Positions 1 through 13,074 of a stretch of 64,000 nt of DNA are shown here, piece by piece. The position numbers were made by a program, and so were the translations under genes. How positions within the stretch are numbered: position 1 is the first letter of the stretch; every line of letters begins with the position of its first letter. The notes beneath the pieces are model-generated. The model searched no databases and was not told the DNA's origin. It saw nothing but the letters and a program-made list of their open reading frames with translations. The DNA is from Nitzschia sp. pyKryTriq1. Taxonomy: Eukaryota; Bacillariophyta; Bacillariophyceae; Bacillariales; Bacillariaceae. The stretch covers positions 1,302,001-1,366,000 of the forward strand of contig OY101116.1 in NCBI GenBank assembly GCA_956465555.1, in the 5' to 3' direction.

Positions 1-3000
1 GAGGGATGACGACTGCCTAACTCCGCCGACAAGCGAAACATTTGTCGCCGGATTCGACGTCGTCTCCCAGGTTGCATCATTATACCGCAGCTCTGCTGAA
101 AATGGGGAGACGTTGAAGTCAGTAGACTTTGTATCAGATGCTGAACTTTCAGAGCTTGCTCATTTCGTTCGGCTGTCGATAGAAAATAGGCTGTTTCCTC
201 GGAGCGACGAGTTTTCACAAACCGGTGATGTGGAAATGCAAGATAGCCACTTGTCTGACTCGGAACGAAATCTATCACTTGCACCACGAAGCTTGGCGCT
301 GAAGGTATATTTCAGCTTTAATCTTGTGACTTTGCAACAGGACGATCCTGGTATTTTGTGCGAGATTGCAGATCAACTGTCAAAGTGCTTTCACAGCCTC
401 CAATTGGAAAGTCCAACGCAGTTTAGACGAAGCATGTCAAATCTTTGTCAGATATCGGGGTCTTTGCTGGAGCTTCTTTCCGTTTTTCCCAAGCAGATTC
501 ATCTGCCGGCCGTTCAAAGCTTGCCTGAGGCCTGCAGGTCGATGCTTCGCATATACATGAAGAGGCTTTCGGATGGTAGGGAATTCATTGCTGGAGCGAA
601 AGGAAAGTTGGATAGCAGGAAACGAGTTGGCGACGTGGATGGTTTCATGGAGGAGGATGAAGAAATTGTTCACAAATTGCCTGTTTCGAACCAAGCGAAA
701 CCCCGAACCTCAGCGAGACGGTCGATGTCCGAAAGTTCGAGTGACGATGAGTCCCAAGAGAGAAACAGAAGAAAACGGAAACGCAGTTTGTCTCTTGGTC
801 CAAATGGACCCAACACATCGACACGGAATGATGCGCGAGCCCCAAAGATTCCAGACATCAAGACTGCAGAGGCAGTTTGCCGATTCTTGTTGACACTGGA
901 GCCCTCCTTCGAAAATTGCGAACTTGTGTGTCGAGCTCTTCTTGGCGCTGATCACGACCTCGACCCTTTCGATTTGAATGGTGACGTGGATCTACGAGGA
1001 GCTGTGGCTTGTATTGAGTTTCTAACAGCCCCGAAAGTGTTGCTTCACAGACTTGCCAGGTCCAGAGTATCAAGAGACGAAGACTCTGCAATGGCAACCG
1101 CAAACGAACCCGTGATTTCATTGCTGCACAAAGTACTCGACTTGATTAGGGTGAACGCTAGCCCGTTGTCTTTGCCATCCAATAATGGATACGAAGATGT
1201 CGCTTCTGTTCAATGTGCGAAAGTCGACCGATCTGGGCCACCGCTTTTGGAGGGTGACTTGGATATATTAGTGAACTTATTGCTTTTCAAAGACGGGATT
1301 GGTAATCGACCATTCTTGAGGGCTACGCGAATGAGTGCCGGTGCATCGGCCTTTCATGAGGCAGGAGGCGATTTTCACAAGGTTTTCGATAAACACTTCA
1401 CCGGACTGGTCAAACTTGCGATGACTGACTCTAATATTTTTGTGCGTCGATTGGGGTACGGTGGCGTGTATGCAGCTGTTGCTCATCTTGACGAGCAAAG
1501 AGTGCTTACAGCAGTGAGAAAACTTATTGCCCCAATATCGCAGTCCCCTGATCCTGCAGAAAGACTCAAGCAATTCGAAGAATGGTTTCGACAAGTCGGA
1601 TGTTCCAATAGGGTTGACGAAGAATTAATGGACTGGTGTGAAGTCATGGAAGCAGATTCGATTTGCTGTAAGGCTGTCATTGCTGCGGCTGTGCCGAGTT
1701 CAAGCTCGTTTCTTGATTCCATATTTGAAATTTCAATGATTCCTCTTGGGAGACCCGACCTCGAATTTGTGTGCCTCCAAGGTCTTGAAAAGGTCGCTCG
1801 ATTGAGAAATTACGGAACGGTTGAATGTATGATGGCCTCGGAAAGTGCAGCTATATTGCATAGGTGGGTCGAAAGCCAGCACGATTCGCTTCCGTTGCTG
1901 CTGACTTCACCTGCAATTGTTCGTCGGAAGGCTCAATCTACTGGAGCAAGATGCTGGTATGGGAATGAGGACATTGACTTTGAGAGCCTGAAAGTTGAGT
2001 CGTTGCATAATTTTGTTTCGAAAAACAAACACCTCCTGGTTCCTTTTGCATTGTTTCAGTCTGTTTCATCGCTTCCCCAATCCGAACTAGCTGACGAATG
2101 CGATACTATGACTGCGCTAGCATTCTTGGCCACCAATCCAAAACTCCGATTACTTTCATCAATGTTGTGCGTCGAGGATGAAGTTGGTGAAGCTGAGATT
2201 AGAAGAGGCATTGGAGGTCTAGTTCGCAAATTTGTCCCCGATATTAAGGCATTTTGCTATCCAATGCTCCAAAGCGGTGAACAGAGACACAACCAGGTCG
2301 CGGATGCCACTGTCATGATACTGAAATCGATAGTATCGATAGAAGATATTGAGGCTCGGACCAAAAAGAAGGCACGCATCCTTGTTCGTCGTATAATTGA
2401 CTTGGTCACCCTCTCCGAGTTCCTTCCCTCGCTCATCCCAACTATGCAAATGGCATATGTTGACGCCGTGGTGTTGGCGATTCAGGAAGTTTCCACTTCG
2501 GCGGCGACAAAAGGTGACAAACTTAGGAATGTAGGGACGAACGCAATCGCAGGTCTCATAAGGAGTTTCGCACAGCTGGATGATGCACTGGTTGCATCTC
2601 ATAAACGCGCCGTTTGGGGAGCTGTTTCCGTGCAGTCTGAGCTGATACGGGGTCAGATTGGAAACAAAGAGGAAAAACAGACATGCGTTGGTTTTTGCAT
2701 TCACATACTGACCGAAGTCATATTGAAGCCAAAGTTTTCTCAACTTAGACCTGAGGCACTCTCATTGCTAAAGCAGCTTCTGCAGACAGATGTCGCGGCA
2801 GAAAATGATCTGGAATTGCAAACCGAGGTGGGGGGGCTGATCAAACGTTTGGTAGGTGCGTGTTTTCACGTTCATGAAGGTTGCCAACAAAGGCTTCTAG
2901 AGCTTCATAGGAAGCAATCGCAGAAAACGTGTCGAACATTGAGACAAAGCTGTGGGCTAGCTTTTCTTTCTGGTTCGAATATGGGATCTGACGTCTGGGG

Positions 3001-6000
3001 TTGGGATGAGTCGGCAGGGGATGACGCGGACCGTTTTGGAGCAATGATAGGTCAAGAAACTGTTTGCGTGGATGAAGAAGATCAGCGAACTATTGTGGGA
3101 ACATATGATGTACTGAAATGGGTGTTTGACCATTCAGAACGACTTGCGCTGGATCCACTTGCATTCGTCCCGATCGCTCCACCGTATGGGATTTCAAGTA
3201 AAGACCTTGATCTCTTAGCCTCGATGAACGACTCCTTCTCCGTGCAACTACTAGCACTTCGCCACTTGGAGAAACCGGGTCTCTCCTGGACACAAACACG
3301 GCCTAGTGTCGCCGCTATGGCGGCAGAGTTGGCAGCGAAGTTGAACAATCGACAATCATGGATAACAACAAACGTTGATCGTGGATCAGTAGCCCGGGGG
3401 GGCTCCGTTTTCAACGCTTTGAATATCGACCAGAGGCTCATTTATGCCTTGCTGATTCAGCTAGAGAGTGGACTCGGAGATATTGGGGAGCCAGTTGATC
3501 CTGGTTCCAATGAATGCTTGGAAGGTTTGATCAAATGTTTTTCTTTGATGTGTAATGCGCCGTGCCCAGAAGTGCTACGAATCGCTGCCAGTCGTTGTCT
3601 CGGAAAACTGAAGCCAGAAGTAGTTCCGTGGAAGCATGACCCAAATGCTTCGGGTACTCCAGTATCATTGATAAAAGATGTCGCAGATGACGGCGAGGTT
3701 CTGGCATCCGTCCAATCGCAATGCCTTGAGGCTCTTGCAGGATGCCTAAGATCTGCCGACCCCATCGTGGCAGAGATCGCCTCAGAAACCTTGGAGGTGC
3801 TTCTTTCCACAAAAAGCGGGCGACACGCCTTGAATTTGATCGATTCAGTTTCCATGCAATATCAGCTGAATCCATTCTCTTCTCCATCTACAAGCAAAGA
3901 TAGCCGAGCGAACAATGTAATTTTGTCCAACCATCAGCTAAAGTCACTTGGATTGAAGGCTGGGATGCCCGAAGAAACCATGGCAGACAGTCATTGGTGT
4001 TGGAACGATGAACTTTGGCTCTGCTTCGAAAGCGACGGGGTGTCGTTCGAAGAATGGGTTTGCACATTGACATCGACTCTCATAGCTTGCTGCTTTGCTT
4101 CGCGCGAGGACGGAAAGGTCGTCCAGAGGGATGTCGACGGTGAATTCTTTTGGATTTGCCAAAAGATATGTGCCTTCGAACACAATATCGCATCAACAAT
4201 CTTCCCGTTTGCTATTCTTTATCTCTTGGAATCTACAGGAAGTGAAGAGAGAGGCAATTTCAATCTTTTGATTACCAAATCCCTGAGCACGATGCTCGGC
4301 CGAGCAACTTCTGATGAAATGAAAGTAGAATCAGAATCTGGCAGAAAGGCTCTTCTACTGGCTATTGATACTGTTGATCTTCTTCGGAAAGTTTCTCAGG
4401 CGAGGTTTCTCTCGAGAAAACATGCCCGAAACACGATAAAGATCGCGAATCGGCAATCTCCACCAAAGTCAAAAAATGGTTCCACAAATTACAATGCGGG
4501 CATCCCAAAATGCACCCCCTGGGAGGGCGTTCCTTTTGGCGTCATGGTGAAACTTGATGGGCTAATGGTGGCAGAGGTATGCATCAAGGTTCGGCGCTAT
4601 GCCTCTGCGCTCTTCTTCCTCGAGTTACATCTAAATGCCAGCTTTGGGAAAGTCGGTGGTCTTTTTGACGAGTTCGCCCACTCAATTTTTGACGGGACGA
4701 GCTACCAAAGACCAGCGTTGGATATAAGTGGTATATTGGGAGGCAACACACCTCTGGCGTTGGGAGCCGAAGACACGACGGCATCAATATTGAAGGTAAT
4801 GTCTGTAGTTGCCGGATGCTACAAGTTTATGGATGAAAATGATGGCCTAGAGGCAGTGGAGACGCAAAGAGCAGCAATTGAGTTTGGCGATTTTGGGTGG
4901 AACACAATCCAAGCGAACCAACTACGCAGTGACCCGATCGGTCTTCTTCGATCATTGAATGTTGAGTCATCCATTGGGGCGAAGGAAGAAGCGCTCCTTG
5001 TAGCAGGCTCGATGGAGACTCTCGAGTTTCATGCGTTATTGCGTTCCTATATCGATGGTGTCCTTTCTGAAGGCGCCGCGGTAAAGACGATGGACGACCG
5101 AGAGATTCATCGATTGATGGAGAAGTGGAACGAAAACCGTCTTCGTGGAAAGAGCTGGGAGTTGCTAAACCCCCAGAATTTCCAAACGGTTGTGTCTACA
5201 GGCTTGTCGCAGGATGAGGGTGGTTCGTTGTATAGAACCAGAGATTCTTACCAGGTTGGGAGCTCTCATTCCAACGGATTTTTTGGGTCGATTTCGTCGG
5301 CACTCGACTCATTCCAGTCTGACGATGTTACATCTTGTCGAACGCACCTCAATGAAAGTCGGCTCGATGTGATTTTGGAAGTTTCCAGAACAGGTGGTCT
5401 AGAATCATCCGTCTCGGGGATGGCGGAAGTGGTTGACAAGTTGCGAGTACTCGAGTCCTTGGAGCGCGTTCTTGCGATCGATGTTAGCATGGACGAACCA
5501 AATGCGAAGTTTGCTAGTACTTTTGAGGTCATGGCCAACCATCTTAGTGAATCTCCGATCACTACAGAATCAAATATGGGCGATTCGACAATTTCATTCA
5601 TGTGGCTTTCAGAGCTTGGGATTAGTGCGGCCTATGTAAAGAAGTGTTCATGTGGTAGCCCTCATCGGTTAGAAGCATTCCAATCACTTGTTTCGCAGAT
5701 GTGTGTATCCGCCGTTCGAGCACGGGAGCTGGGCCGTCCATATGTCGCTGCCGAGGCTATTCAGCGTCTCCACCGACTCCTAGCGACACATGGCCAGATT
5801 CAGGAGGATACTCATGATCAGATTTTGCTGATTCGCCTGGAAGAGTCTAAGATTCTCGAATCTCAAGGGGACTTCAAGAGCGCCATAAGAAAGTCCCAAC
5901 AAATAGTCGATCAGCTATTGCAAAGGGAGAATGCGACTGGGGCCCTGGAATTGCAAATGCAGTATATCTTGGCTGATGCGCAGTTGTCGTGTGGAAGTTG

Positions 6001-8416
6001 GCTTACAAAGTACAAAGTTCGACAGACTAGCAGTGTGTTGGAGGGGTACCTTCGACCTGGAACGGATCGCGCGAAACGAATTTACCAATCCCACAGAAGC
6101 TCAGAAAACGCTGACAGGACAGCCCAAGCTTCATTTGCCCTTGGGCAGATCGTTACGAACCTACACCAAGCGTTGGTTTCTCGTGTTCGAAGCCCTGAAT
6201 GGAGGCAGTCTTCGAGTACGGATCACCACACCAGTGAACTGGAACGATGCGAGCCGCTTTTGAAAGAAGCGGAGAAGAAAAGGAACAAAACAAAAAAGGG
6301 CACCAAAAGCTTCGATGAATCGGTAAGAAAATATGACGAGCTCTACGTCTACTGCGAGCAACTACGGAAGGACCTACGAAGGACAAGCGAAGAACGCCTC
6401 AGCGTCATCGATTCGATGCATCAGTATCTGAGACTCGCGGTGGAATCCTACACTACGGCTCTCGCACTTGCCAGTACAGGCTCGCAGGAAGACTTCTCGA
6501 GGGCCGTTTCAGAACTCATGTCGCTTTGGTTCGATAACAGCAAAACCTTGGACGATAATGTGGTTGACATCAATTCGATGATGCAGACGGCGTTTGCTGA
6601 AATCCCCACTTTCCGCTTTGTACCTCTGACCAACCAATTATTTTCACGAATCGAGAAATCAGACGCATCATCGTCGCAAAGTGGTGACTTTCAAAGTGTG
6701 CTACAGGCACTGGTTTTCAAAATGTGTTCAGATCACCCCTACCACTGTATTGTTCCCTTATTGGCACTTGCCAACGGAAAGAAAGTCGGAAGTGGCGTCA
6801 GCGGCCGGCATGCCAGCGCCTACATTGAAAATGTCGGGAATTCAAAAGTCGCGCCGGCCAATGCTATTGTCTCCAGGTTGGAAAAGGAGGCGGCAACATA
6901 CGTGTCTGGTCTTTTGCAAAGCTATGCATTGCTCACCGATTCTTACATTGAATTGGCGGGGGCAGACACTTCAGCTTTTCAAAAGAAGACCACGAAGGAC
7001 ATTAGTTTCTCTAAAGTCTTTTCGGTTTCATCCAAAGCTTTGGATAGGTGCCTTGGGAGGGGCAGTTCGATGGTGCAGTATCCGCCTGCGGTATTCACGT
7101 CTTTGCCTACACTTCAAGCAAGCACTGAATATGGAGATGGTTTGGAGGATCCAATCGGTGGAGAACGGGTGCAAGGTTTCAAGCCTGTGTTCAACATCAC
7201 CGAGACGGGATTACACCGTCCTAAGATCGTCATATGTGTCGGGACGAAAGGTGGTGAGTATCGGCAGCTCGTCAAAGGCGAGGATGAGATACGGCAAGAC
7301 GCAATCATGTCCCAAGTGTTCAACTTCGTCAACGGTCTTATGCTACGGCGAAGGTCAACCTCCGAAAGAAAAACAGGCTCGAAGCCTTTCCCTCATAGAC
7401 TCCGCATGGCGACTTACAACGTAGTCCCACTGAGCCCGGCGAGTGGTGTTTTGGAGTGGGTAGAGGATACGACCGCCTTTGGGGACGTTGTGATGGGACG
7501 GGGGTCCAGGAGCACAGACGTTGGACTACACGCGAGATACTATCCCAACGAGTGGAACTTTTTGCTCTGCAGGCTTCACTTTCGAGATGCGCCAATCTCT
7601 CAGAAGCGGGAAACGTTCGATGTTGTCTGTCGCCATTTCTCCCCCAGTTTTCGCTTCTTCTTTGTGGAACGTTTCGGTCATGACATGATGGCATGGCACG
7701 CTGCCAGAATGAGGTACACCCGTTCCGTAGCAGTCAGCAGTATGGTCGGACATGTTCTTGGGATTGGAGATCGACATACTAGCAATATTCTCATACATAC
7801 AAAGACGGGCGAGGTTGTGCAGATTGATTTTGGAATCGTCTTTGAACAGGGAAAGGTAAGCAGATCGTATGGTGTGGTGTTGATTGGTTGTTCTTTGTCT
7901 TCATTTTCTAAGCAACCTTTGTAGCTTCTCCATACCCCTGAGAGAGTACCATTCAGGCTCACAAGGAACATGGTTGATGGTATGGGACCGTGTGGAACCG
8001 AGGGGACTTTTGTTCGTTCCTCGGAGGAAACTGTCCGAGTCCTTCGAAAGAATGCTGGTACCTTGTTGACAATTCTATCCGCGGTCGTTGCTGATCCGCT
8101 CTACAAATGGAGCGTGAGCCCCGTCGAGGGTATGAGACGACAAAAGATGGGGTCAGATGATGCTTCGGCTGACAATATGGATATTCCCGTGGACGGGGAC
8201 CAAAATGGCAAGGTTCATGGTGTTGACGTGCCAGACGACAAGAATGAAATGGGCCAGAAAGCGCTTGCCAAAATCAACGACAAGTTGCAGGGATACGAAG
8301 AGTCTACATCAGGTGAACAACAAGGTATCGAGGGTCAGGTGCAGTTGTTGATCAACTCTGCCAGAGACGCGGACAATTTGTGTCTGATGTACCCTGGATG
8401 GAGCCCGTTTGTTTGA
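1..8416 (+). CDS. ATM: ATM-type PI3K-like protein kinase, 5' truncated by window edge
   Basis: This is a giant serine/threonine kinase of the PIKK family that signals DNA double-strand breaks in the nucleus. The reading frame is open from base 2, so the true start lies outside the window; the in-frame TTG at 113 is not a start. Exons are <1..7855 and 7925..8416, with a 69-bp GTAAGC...TAG intron in phase 0. About 2,780 residues are visible. The long N-terminal part is helical-repeat-like and little conserved. The kinase domain follows, with GEDEIRQD near 7270, the catalytic loop GIGDRHTSNIL near 7761 and DFG at 7826-7834. The second exon starts LLHTPERVPFRLTRNMVDGMG, which matches ATM rather than ATR, and ends with a FATC domain (EGQVQLLINSA...GWSPFV). 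It converges on RPS11. Confidence 0.93.
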
Positions 8417-8552
8417 ATGGGCTCTTCGTGCACTGGGATGACAAATACTTTGGAAAACACGCCTTACTCACCACTATCCTATGTAGTAGTCTGCCCGTTG
8501 ATTATTTTCCAAGATCTTAGAGTACAGCGAATACGAAGGAAACAGAGTAAAT

Positions 8553-8605
8553 AGTGTCACACCAGCCCTACTGTAGGTCTACAGCTGCAGTAAGTATGTG
8601 ACACT
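8553..8605. terminator. Nested inverted repeat between convergent ATM and RPS11
   Basis: AGTGTCAC (8553-8560) pairs with GTGACACT (8598-8605). Inside it, CTGTAG (8571-8576) pairs with CTACAG (8579-8584). The structure sits in the 255-bp gap between the two stop codons and could fold in either 3' UTR. A role in 3'-end formation is inference only. Confidence 0.35.
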
Positions 8606-8671
8606 TTAGTAGACTACTAGAGCAAGACAAGTGAAGCAAATCATGTTCTTTCTTTAGACTATGCATTCATC

Positions 8672-9172
8672 TTAGAAGATACGGAACGACTTCTTTCCCG
8701 TCCTGGCGCGTTGGGGCTCGTGTGCCAACACGTTGAAACGAACCGTCTTGGAAAGGGGACGGCACTGTCCAACGGTGACAATATCTCCGTCCTTGACGCC
8801 CTCAAAGGCAGGAGAGCAGTGGGCGGCAATGTTCTTGTGCCTTTTCTCAAAACGACGGTACTTCTTGATGTAGTGCAAATAGTCTCGTCGGACAATGATC
8901 GTTCGCTTCATCTTGGTGGACATGACTTGTCCCACCAAAATTCTTCCACGGATGGAAACATTTCCGGTGAAGGGGCACTTCTTGTCGACGTAGTTTCCCT
9001 CAGTGGCAGTATCGGGAGTCTTGATTCCAAGACCAACGTTCTTCACGAAGCGCATGGCCTTTTGGCGGGAAGCCTGGACGCTGCGCTTGCGAGCGACGAA
9101 AATAGCATCCTGCTTTTGGTACGCCTTTTCGTTTTGATCACACTCGTTGTATTCCTTGGCAACTCGAACCAT
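8672..9172 (-). CDS. RPS11: 40S ribosomal protein S11 (uS17)
   Basis: This is a 166-aa cytosolic small-subunit protein of the uS17 family, which binds 18S rRNA. Diagnostic blocks are [51 protein letters not shown] and [20 protein letters not shown]. Length is close to the usual ~155 aa. The coding part is a single exon. Just upstream of the ATG the minus strand reads ...TTTTGTTAGTAATTTGTCAAG, and about 310 bp further upstream there is AGGAG|GTACGA, so a 5'-UTR intron is possible. An upstream frame in that stretch cannot be spliced in phase and is not taken as coding. The gene is convergent with ATM and divergent from the ankyrin gene. Confidence 0.96.
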   Translation of the reverse strand: MVRVAKEYNECDQNEKAYQKQDAIFVARKRSVQASRQKAMRFVKNVGLGIKTPDTATEGNYVDKKCPFTGNVSIRGRILVGQVMSTKMKRTIIVRRDYLHYIKKYRRFEKRHKNIAAHCSPAFEGVKDGDIVTVGQCRPLSKTVRFNVLAHEPQRARTGKKSFRIF

Positions 9173-9712
9173 CTTGACAAATTACTAACAAAAGACTGAA
9201 CGTAATAACACAGCAAAAACAAAGCAAACAAATACGTTAGGGAGAGACTCTCTTAACAATCGGCTCTGTGCTGACTGACGCAAGTTTGCATGATCCAAAA
9301 ACCACGAGGACAACACTACAAGTACAGTAGGTACGCTACGAAGCAACCGAAATGCGAAATCGTATCTCTTTTTCAAGTCTTCGCAAAACCCCTTTTCCCG
9401 TGGCACGTTAACAATCTTTATCCATCTGAAATCGCTCCTAAGCATGCCAAAGGCTATTACAAGACGAGCAGAAACACCATGGTCGTACCTCCTTTTTGAT
9501 GTAGGACGATGATAGTTGGCAACAGCAGCAGCGGCGGTGGAACGAGTTGAGAGATGTTGTTGCATGCAGGGCGGAGGAGCAGCGCCAACAAAGTTACTGT
9601 ATCAAGCTGCGCGTGTGGACAGCAGCCAGTTACCACTTACTTACATTATTTTTGCACTGATTTAGTCTTTGGGGGACGACAGGCAGACGGAAAACTGGGC
9701 ACTTATACATAC

Positions 9713-10146
9713 TGTACGGCGTACGGGGTACAGAGGTACCAGTATAGGTATGTTGGTACCGTACCACGCTCTGGCTGGTACCAGGTACAGTCGTCTACCA
9801 GTCGTGGTGTACCAGGTACCGGTAATGGATGCGCGCGAGCGTCCAAGGCGCGGCGCAGCGTCTGAGGCTCAGTACCGGTACATACCGGTAACAGTACCTG
9901 CCTGGTACAGTACATACTGTGCAAACCGAGGCCTTTTGTAATCTCGTCCTGCCGGCCATCCGAGCCAAAAAAATTAGACGAGAGCGAGCGAGCGCTCGAG
10001 CCAGATTGGCGGGCGCTCTCATCTGGCGTACGTACCGCCAGTACTTGTACCGCACTGTACCGCACGGTACAGAGGGTACCGGTACCACAGTACCATTACA
10101 GTTCAGGTGCGGGTAGCTGTACAGTTCAGTTTGTACCGGCGGTACA
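9713..10146. repeat. GTAC / TACCGGTA-rich island (largest in window)
   Basis: This lies in the 1.46-kb space between divergent RPS11 (-) and the ankyrin gene (+). Two dense blocks, 9713-9920 and 10027-10146, contain dozens of GTAC cores in the forms GGTACC, TACCGGTA, GTACAGTAC and GTACGTAC, with no fixed period. The blocks are separated by a GAGCGAGCGAGCGCTCGAG stretch near 9985. The motif is self-complementary, so the island is strand-symmetric. No credible coding frame is seen; the open frames here are made of the repeats themselves. The rest of 9173-10635 holds nothing else I can name apart from the possible RPS11 5'-UTR intron. Confidence 0.75.
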
Positions 10147-10635
10147 AGGAAGCCAAGCAAGGCACCTACGAGTAGCTTTCCGTACGTAGCTGGCGGCAAT
10201 TTTTCCAACGATCGTTGGTGGGACACGTCGCCAAGGAACCTTCTCTCGTGCTTTTGGTCAATAGTGCGTGACGGCGCGTCGCATGTGTATTTAAGTGGCA
10301 CGACATTTTTACTTAAGGACATGTTGTGGCTGGACGAAATTTCGTCTTTGGTGGGTCTTGTCTCATCGGATAGACAAGTCTGGCAAGCTCGGTGGACGCT
10401 CGAAGGGAACGGAAAGCGCCGGTTTCCTCCTTCATTGCGCCACACCACTCCAACCAAAACGGAACACGACAACACGCACAACAACGCACAACAACGCACA
10501 AACTGCAGTACTGGTACCAGATTCCACCCGCAGAGCCCATGACACACATCTGCCTTCTTTGTATTCGTAACCACCAAGAGTAAGACAGCAAGAACACACA
10601 GCAACCCCCTTGATCTAATAGGCTCTGAGCATAGA

Positions 10636-12875
10636 ATGCTATCAATGCTCGGGAAGACCAGCGTTAGTATCAACCCTCAGAGCGGCAGCCATTCCAGTGC
10701 TAGCGGAGATTCTGGTACGAATAGAATGCAAAGCAATACGAATCACAATAATCATGCGAAGCCTCTACCTCCCCTCTTCTATTTCATGGAGTCGGGAGAC
10801 TGGTCCAGAGCGATTGAGCGAGCAAAGCGACATCCTAGGGAAGTGAAAGCATGGGCCAGTATTCGATCGAAATCCGAAATGCAGACGCCATCCGGCGCTA
10901 CTATTTCCAGCTCGAAGCGCCTGGCTTTGCACCACGCGTGTTTCAAACTGCGAAACTCCGTATGCGTGGACAACACACAGAGAAGACCCGACCCGTTCAT
11001 CGAAGTTTGCAAGTTTATTCTCCTATTGCTGGAAATGTATCCCGAGGCCGCCAGTATGCGAGAATCTCGTCACGGCTGCCTTCCCCTCCACTTGGCATCG
11101 TTTGCGTCGTGTACTTTGCAAGTGGATTCCCCGCCCAAGGAAGAAGAAACGCGTCCAGTGGTCATCCCTCAGTCCTCCTCTTCGTCGTCGACGTCTCCAT
11201 CCAAGTTCTCCTTTTCGTCACTGGCAGCCTCGCTTCCAATGTCTGGAATGAGAACATCACCGACCAACAGTGGTGGACCGAGCCGACCGGCAGCGATCAA
11301 CAACAACATGCGATCTGTCTCCGAGTCGTCGGCAGCGGAAAGTGTGGTAACCACCATGACCGCAGGCATGGTAGAAGAAGTCGTCACTGGCAATCAAACA
11401 GACGTTCACAAGTCGACGGCTTCGAAGCAAATAACTCACATCCGTGCGGGTTCTTCTTCTACTGTCGATACGGAAATGATGGCCAGCGCATCGCAGACCT
11501 TGCAGCGTACCATGTCTGTCAGTATGGGGAACAATATTTTGATTTCAGAGAAACGAGAAGAATGGGCAGTCAAGGTACTGAATGCCTTGTTGGATGCCTT
11601 TCCTCGTGGCATTCGAATGGATTCGGAAGGCGGTCGTCTTCCGTTGCACACCGCTTGTGCTGGAAGAGCGACACCCCGTGTCGTCTCAACGCTGATAACC
11701 GCCTACCCGGCGGCGGCGCGACACCGAAACAAAGATGGCTTTTTGCCTCTGCATTTAGCAGCGCACTGGGGAATTTCCCACCCCAACGTTGTCATTGCAT
11801 TGCTCAAGTCGTATCCCGACGCTACATTTGGACGAAACCGTTGGGAACGAACTCCACTCGAAGAGGCACTGTGCATGGCTGGAGAAAATGGACGGCCGCA
11901 TCAAGCCGCTCTGGTTCGATGTCTTCGCAAGCACCCATCGTACTGGACACGTCCAGAGAATTTACTTGAGACGTTGTCACCACGTGGAAGTGGTGGGAAC
12001 AACGTGGTGGATATCGATGAAACACTACCAAGCAACGAAGATGAGTCCACCGAAGAGGAGGGCCGCCTTGGCGCGTAAGTTTACACGGATCTATGCGGAC
12101 AAGGAGTTGTTATTGAGTCAGGTACACTGGCTCTCACCCTTTTTCTGTTGTTTTTCTTTGCAGTGGGCGGCTCCAGATGTTCGGCAAGGGGAGACATGGG
12201 GAGGCTGAAGTTACGAAGGATCTGCCAAGTATGATCCGCAATCAGAACTGGGATGGTGTCTTGTCTAGATTGGAAATGAATCCGTCGGATGCTGAACAGG
12301 ATTTGGCGGTGACTACACGCGGCGGCTTCCAGTCCATCACCGGATTTACTCCACTACACTATGCCTGCGAGCGTCGTCCACCGGTTCAGGTGATTGAGGC
12401 ATTGATTGCGGCCTGCCCACGAGCGGTAGCTACCAGGGCCATGCCGGGTGGTCAGTTGCCGTTGCACGTGGCCTCTACGTGGTATGCGCCGGTGGGGGTA
12501 ATCAACTCGCTGATTGTGGCCGATCGAAATGGATGCAAAACCAATGATGAGCTTGGGAACCTTCCATTGCATTCGGCTTGTTTCTCGGGGACGTCGACCC
12601 AGGTGATTGAGACGTTATTGCGGGCCTACCCCAAGGCGACACTGGTGCGAAATCACCAGGGTAGTCTACCAGAGGAAATCACGAAGCGATTGAAACACGA
12701 CGATCGAAGATCTATCTTGACGCTATTGGGAGTGTGCAAGGAGCAGGTCTTGGCAAAGAAGGAAAAGAAGCATCGCAGCAATCGCTCGGATGGCAAGCCG
12801 TTGGCCAATATCGCCGAGGTTCCCACAGCGAATCCCCAGAATGCCGGCGAGGAGCAGGAGCTGATGTGGGTGTGA
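10636..12875 (+). CDS. Ankyrin-repeat protein, two exons
   Basis: Exons are 10636..12074 and 12164..12875, joined by an 89-bp GTAAGT...TTTGCAG intron in phase 2, giving 716 aa. Ankyrin-like repeats of diatom type occur in three groups: near residues 90-160 (LALHHACFKL, GCLPLHLASF), 330-410 (GRLPLHTACAG, GFLPLHLAAHWG, RTPLEEAL), and in the second exon (FTPLHYACERRPP, GQLPLHVASTWY, GNLPLHSACFSG, GSLPEEITKRL). Between the first two groups is a Ser/Thr-rich stretch of low complexity. There are no membrane segments or signal peptide, so it is probably a cytosolic or nuclear scaffold. Function cannot be assigned beyond protein binding. It is convergent with the channel gene downstream. Confidence 0.88.
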
Positions 12876-13074
12876 TGAAGTTTGAAACGACCGTATTATT
12901 ACGATACCGTTAGCTCCAGAGAGGTTCTACAGTAAGCTATGCTAGCTACCTCTCCTGTATTTCTTTTTCTCTGTGGAGTACAGGTACATACTCTAGGTCC
13001 CTACCACAACTACAGCAGAGAGAAATCCCTTTCCTTTTTTCTCCAAAGTTTTCCTAATCTTACGAAATATGTAT

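Noticed and set aside
113-115. Start codon of the ATM gene at 113
   Set aside because: The codon is TTG and the frame remains open to the left edge, so the true start is outside the window.
9185-9565. Minus-strand frame of 126 codons upstream of RPS11
   Set aside because: It has no family resemblance and cannot be spliced to RPS11 in phase; it is more likely a 5'-UTR intron plus leader.
9795-10673. Minus-strand frame of about 290 codons through the GTAC island
   Set aside because: It is made largely of translated repeats and low-complexity sequence, with no conserved content.
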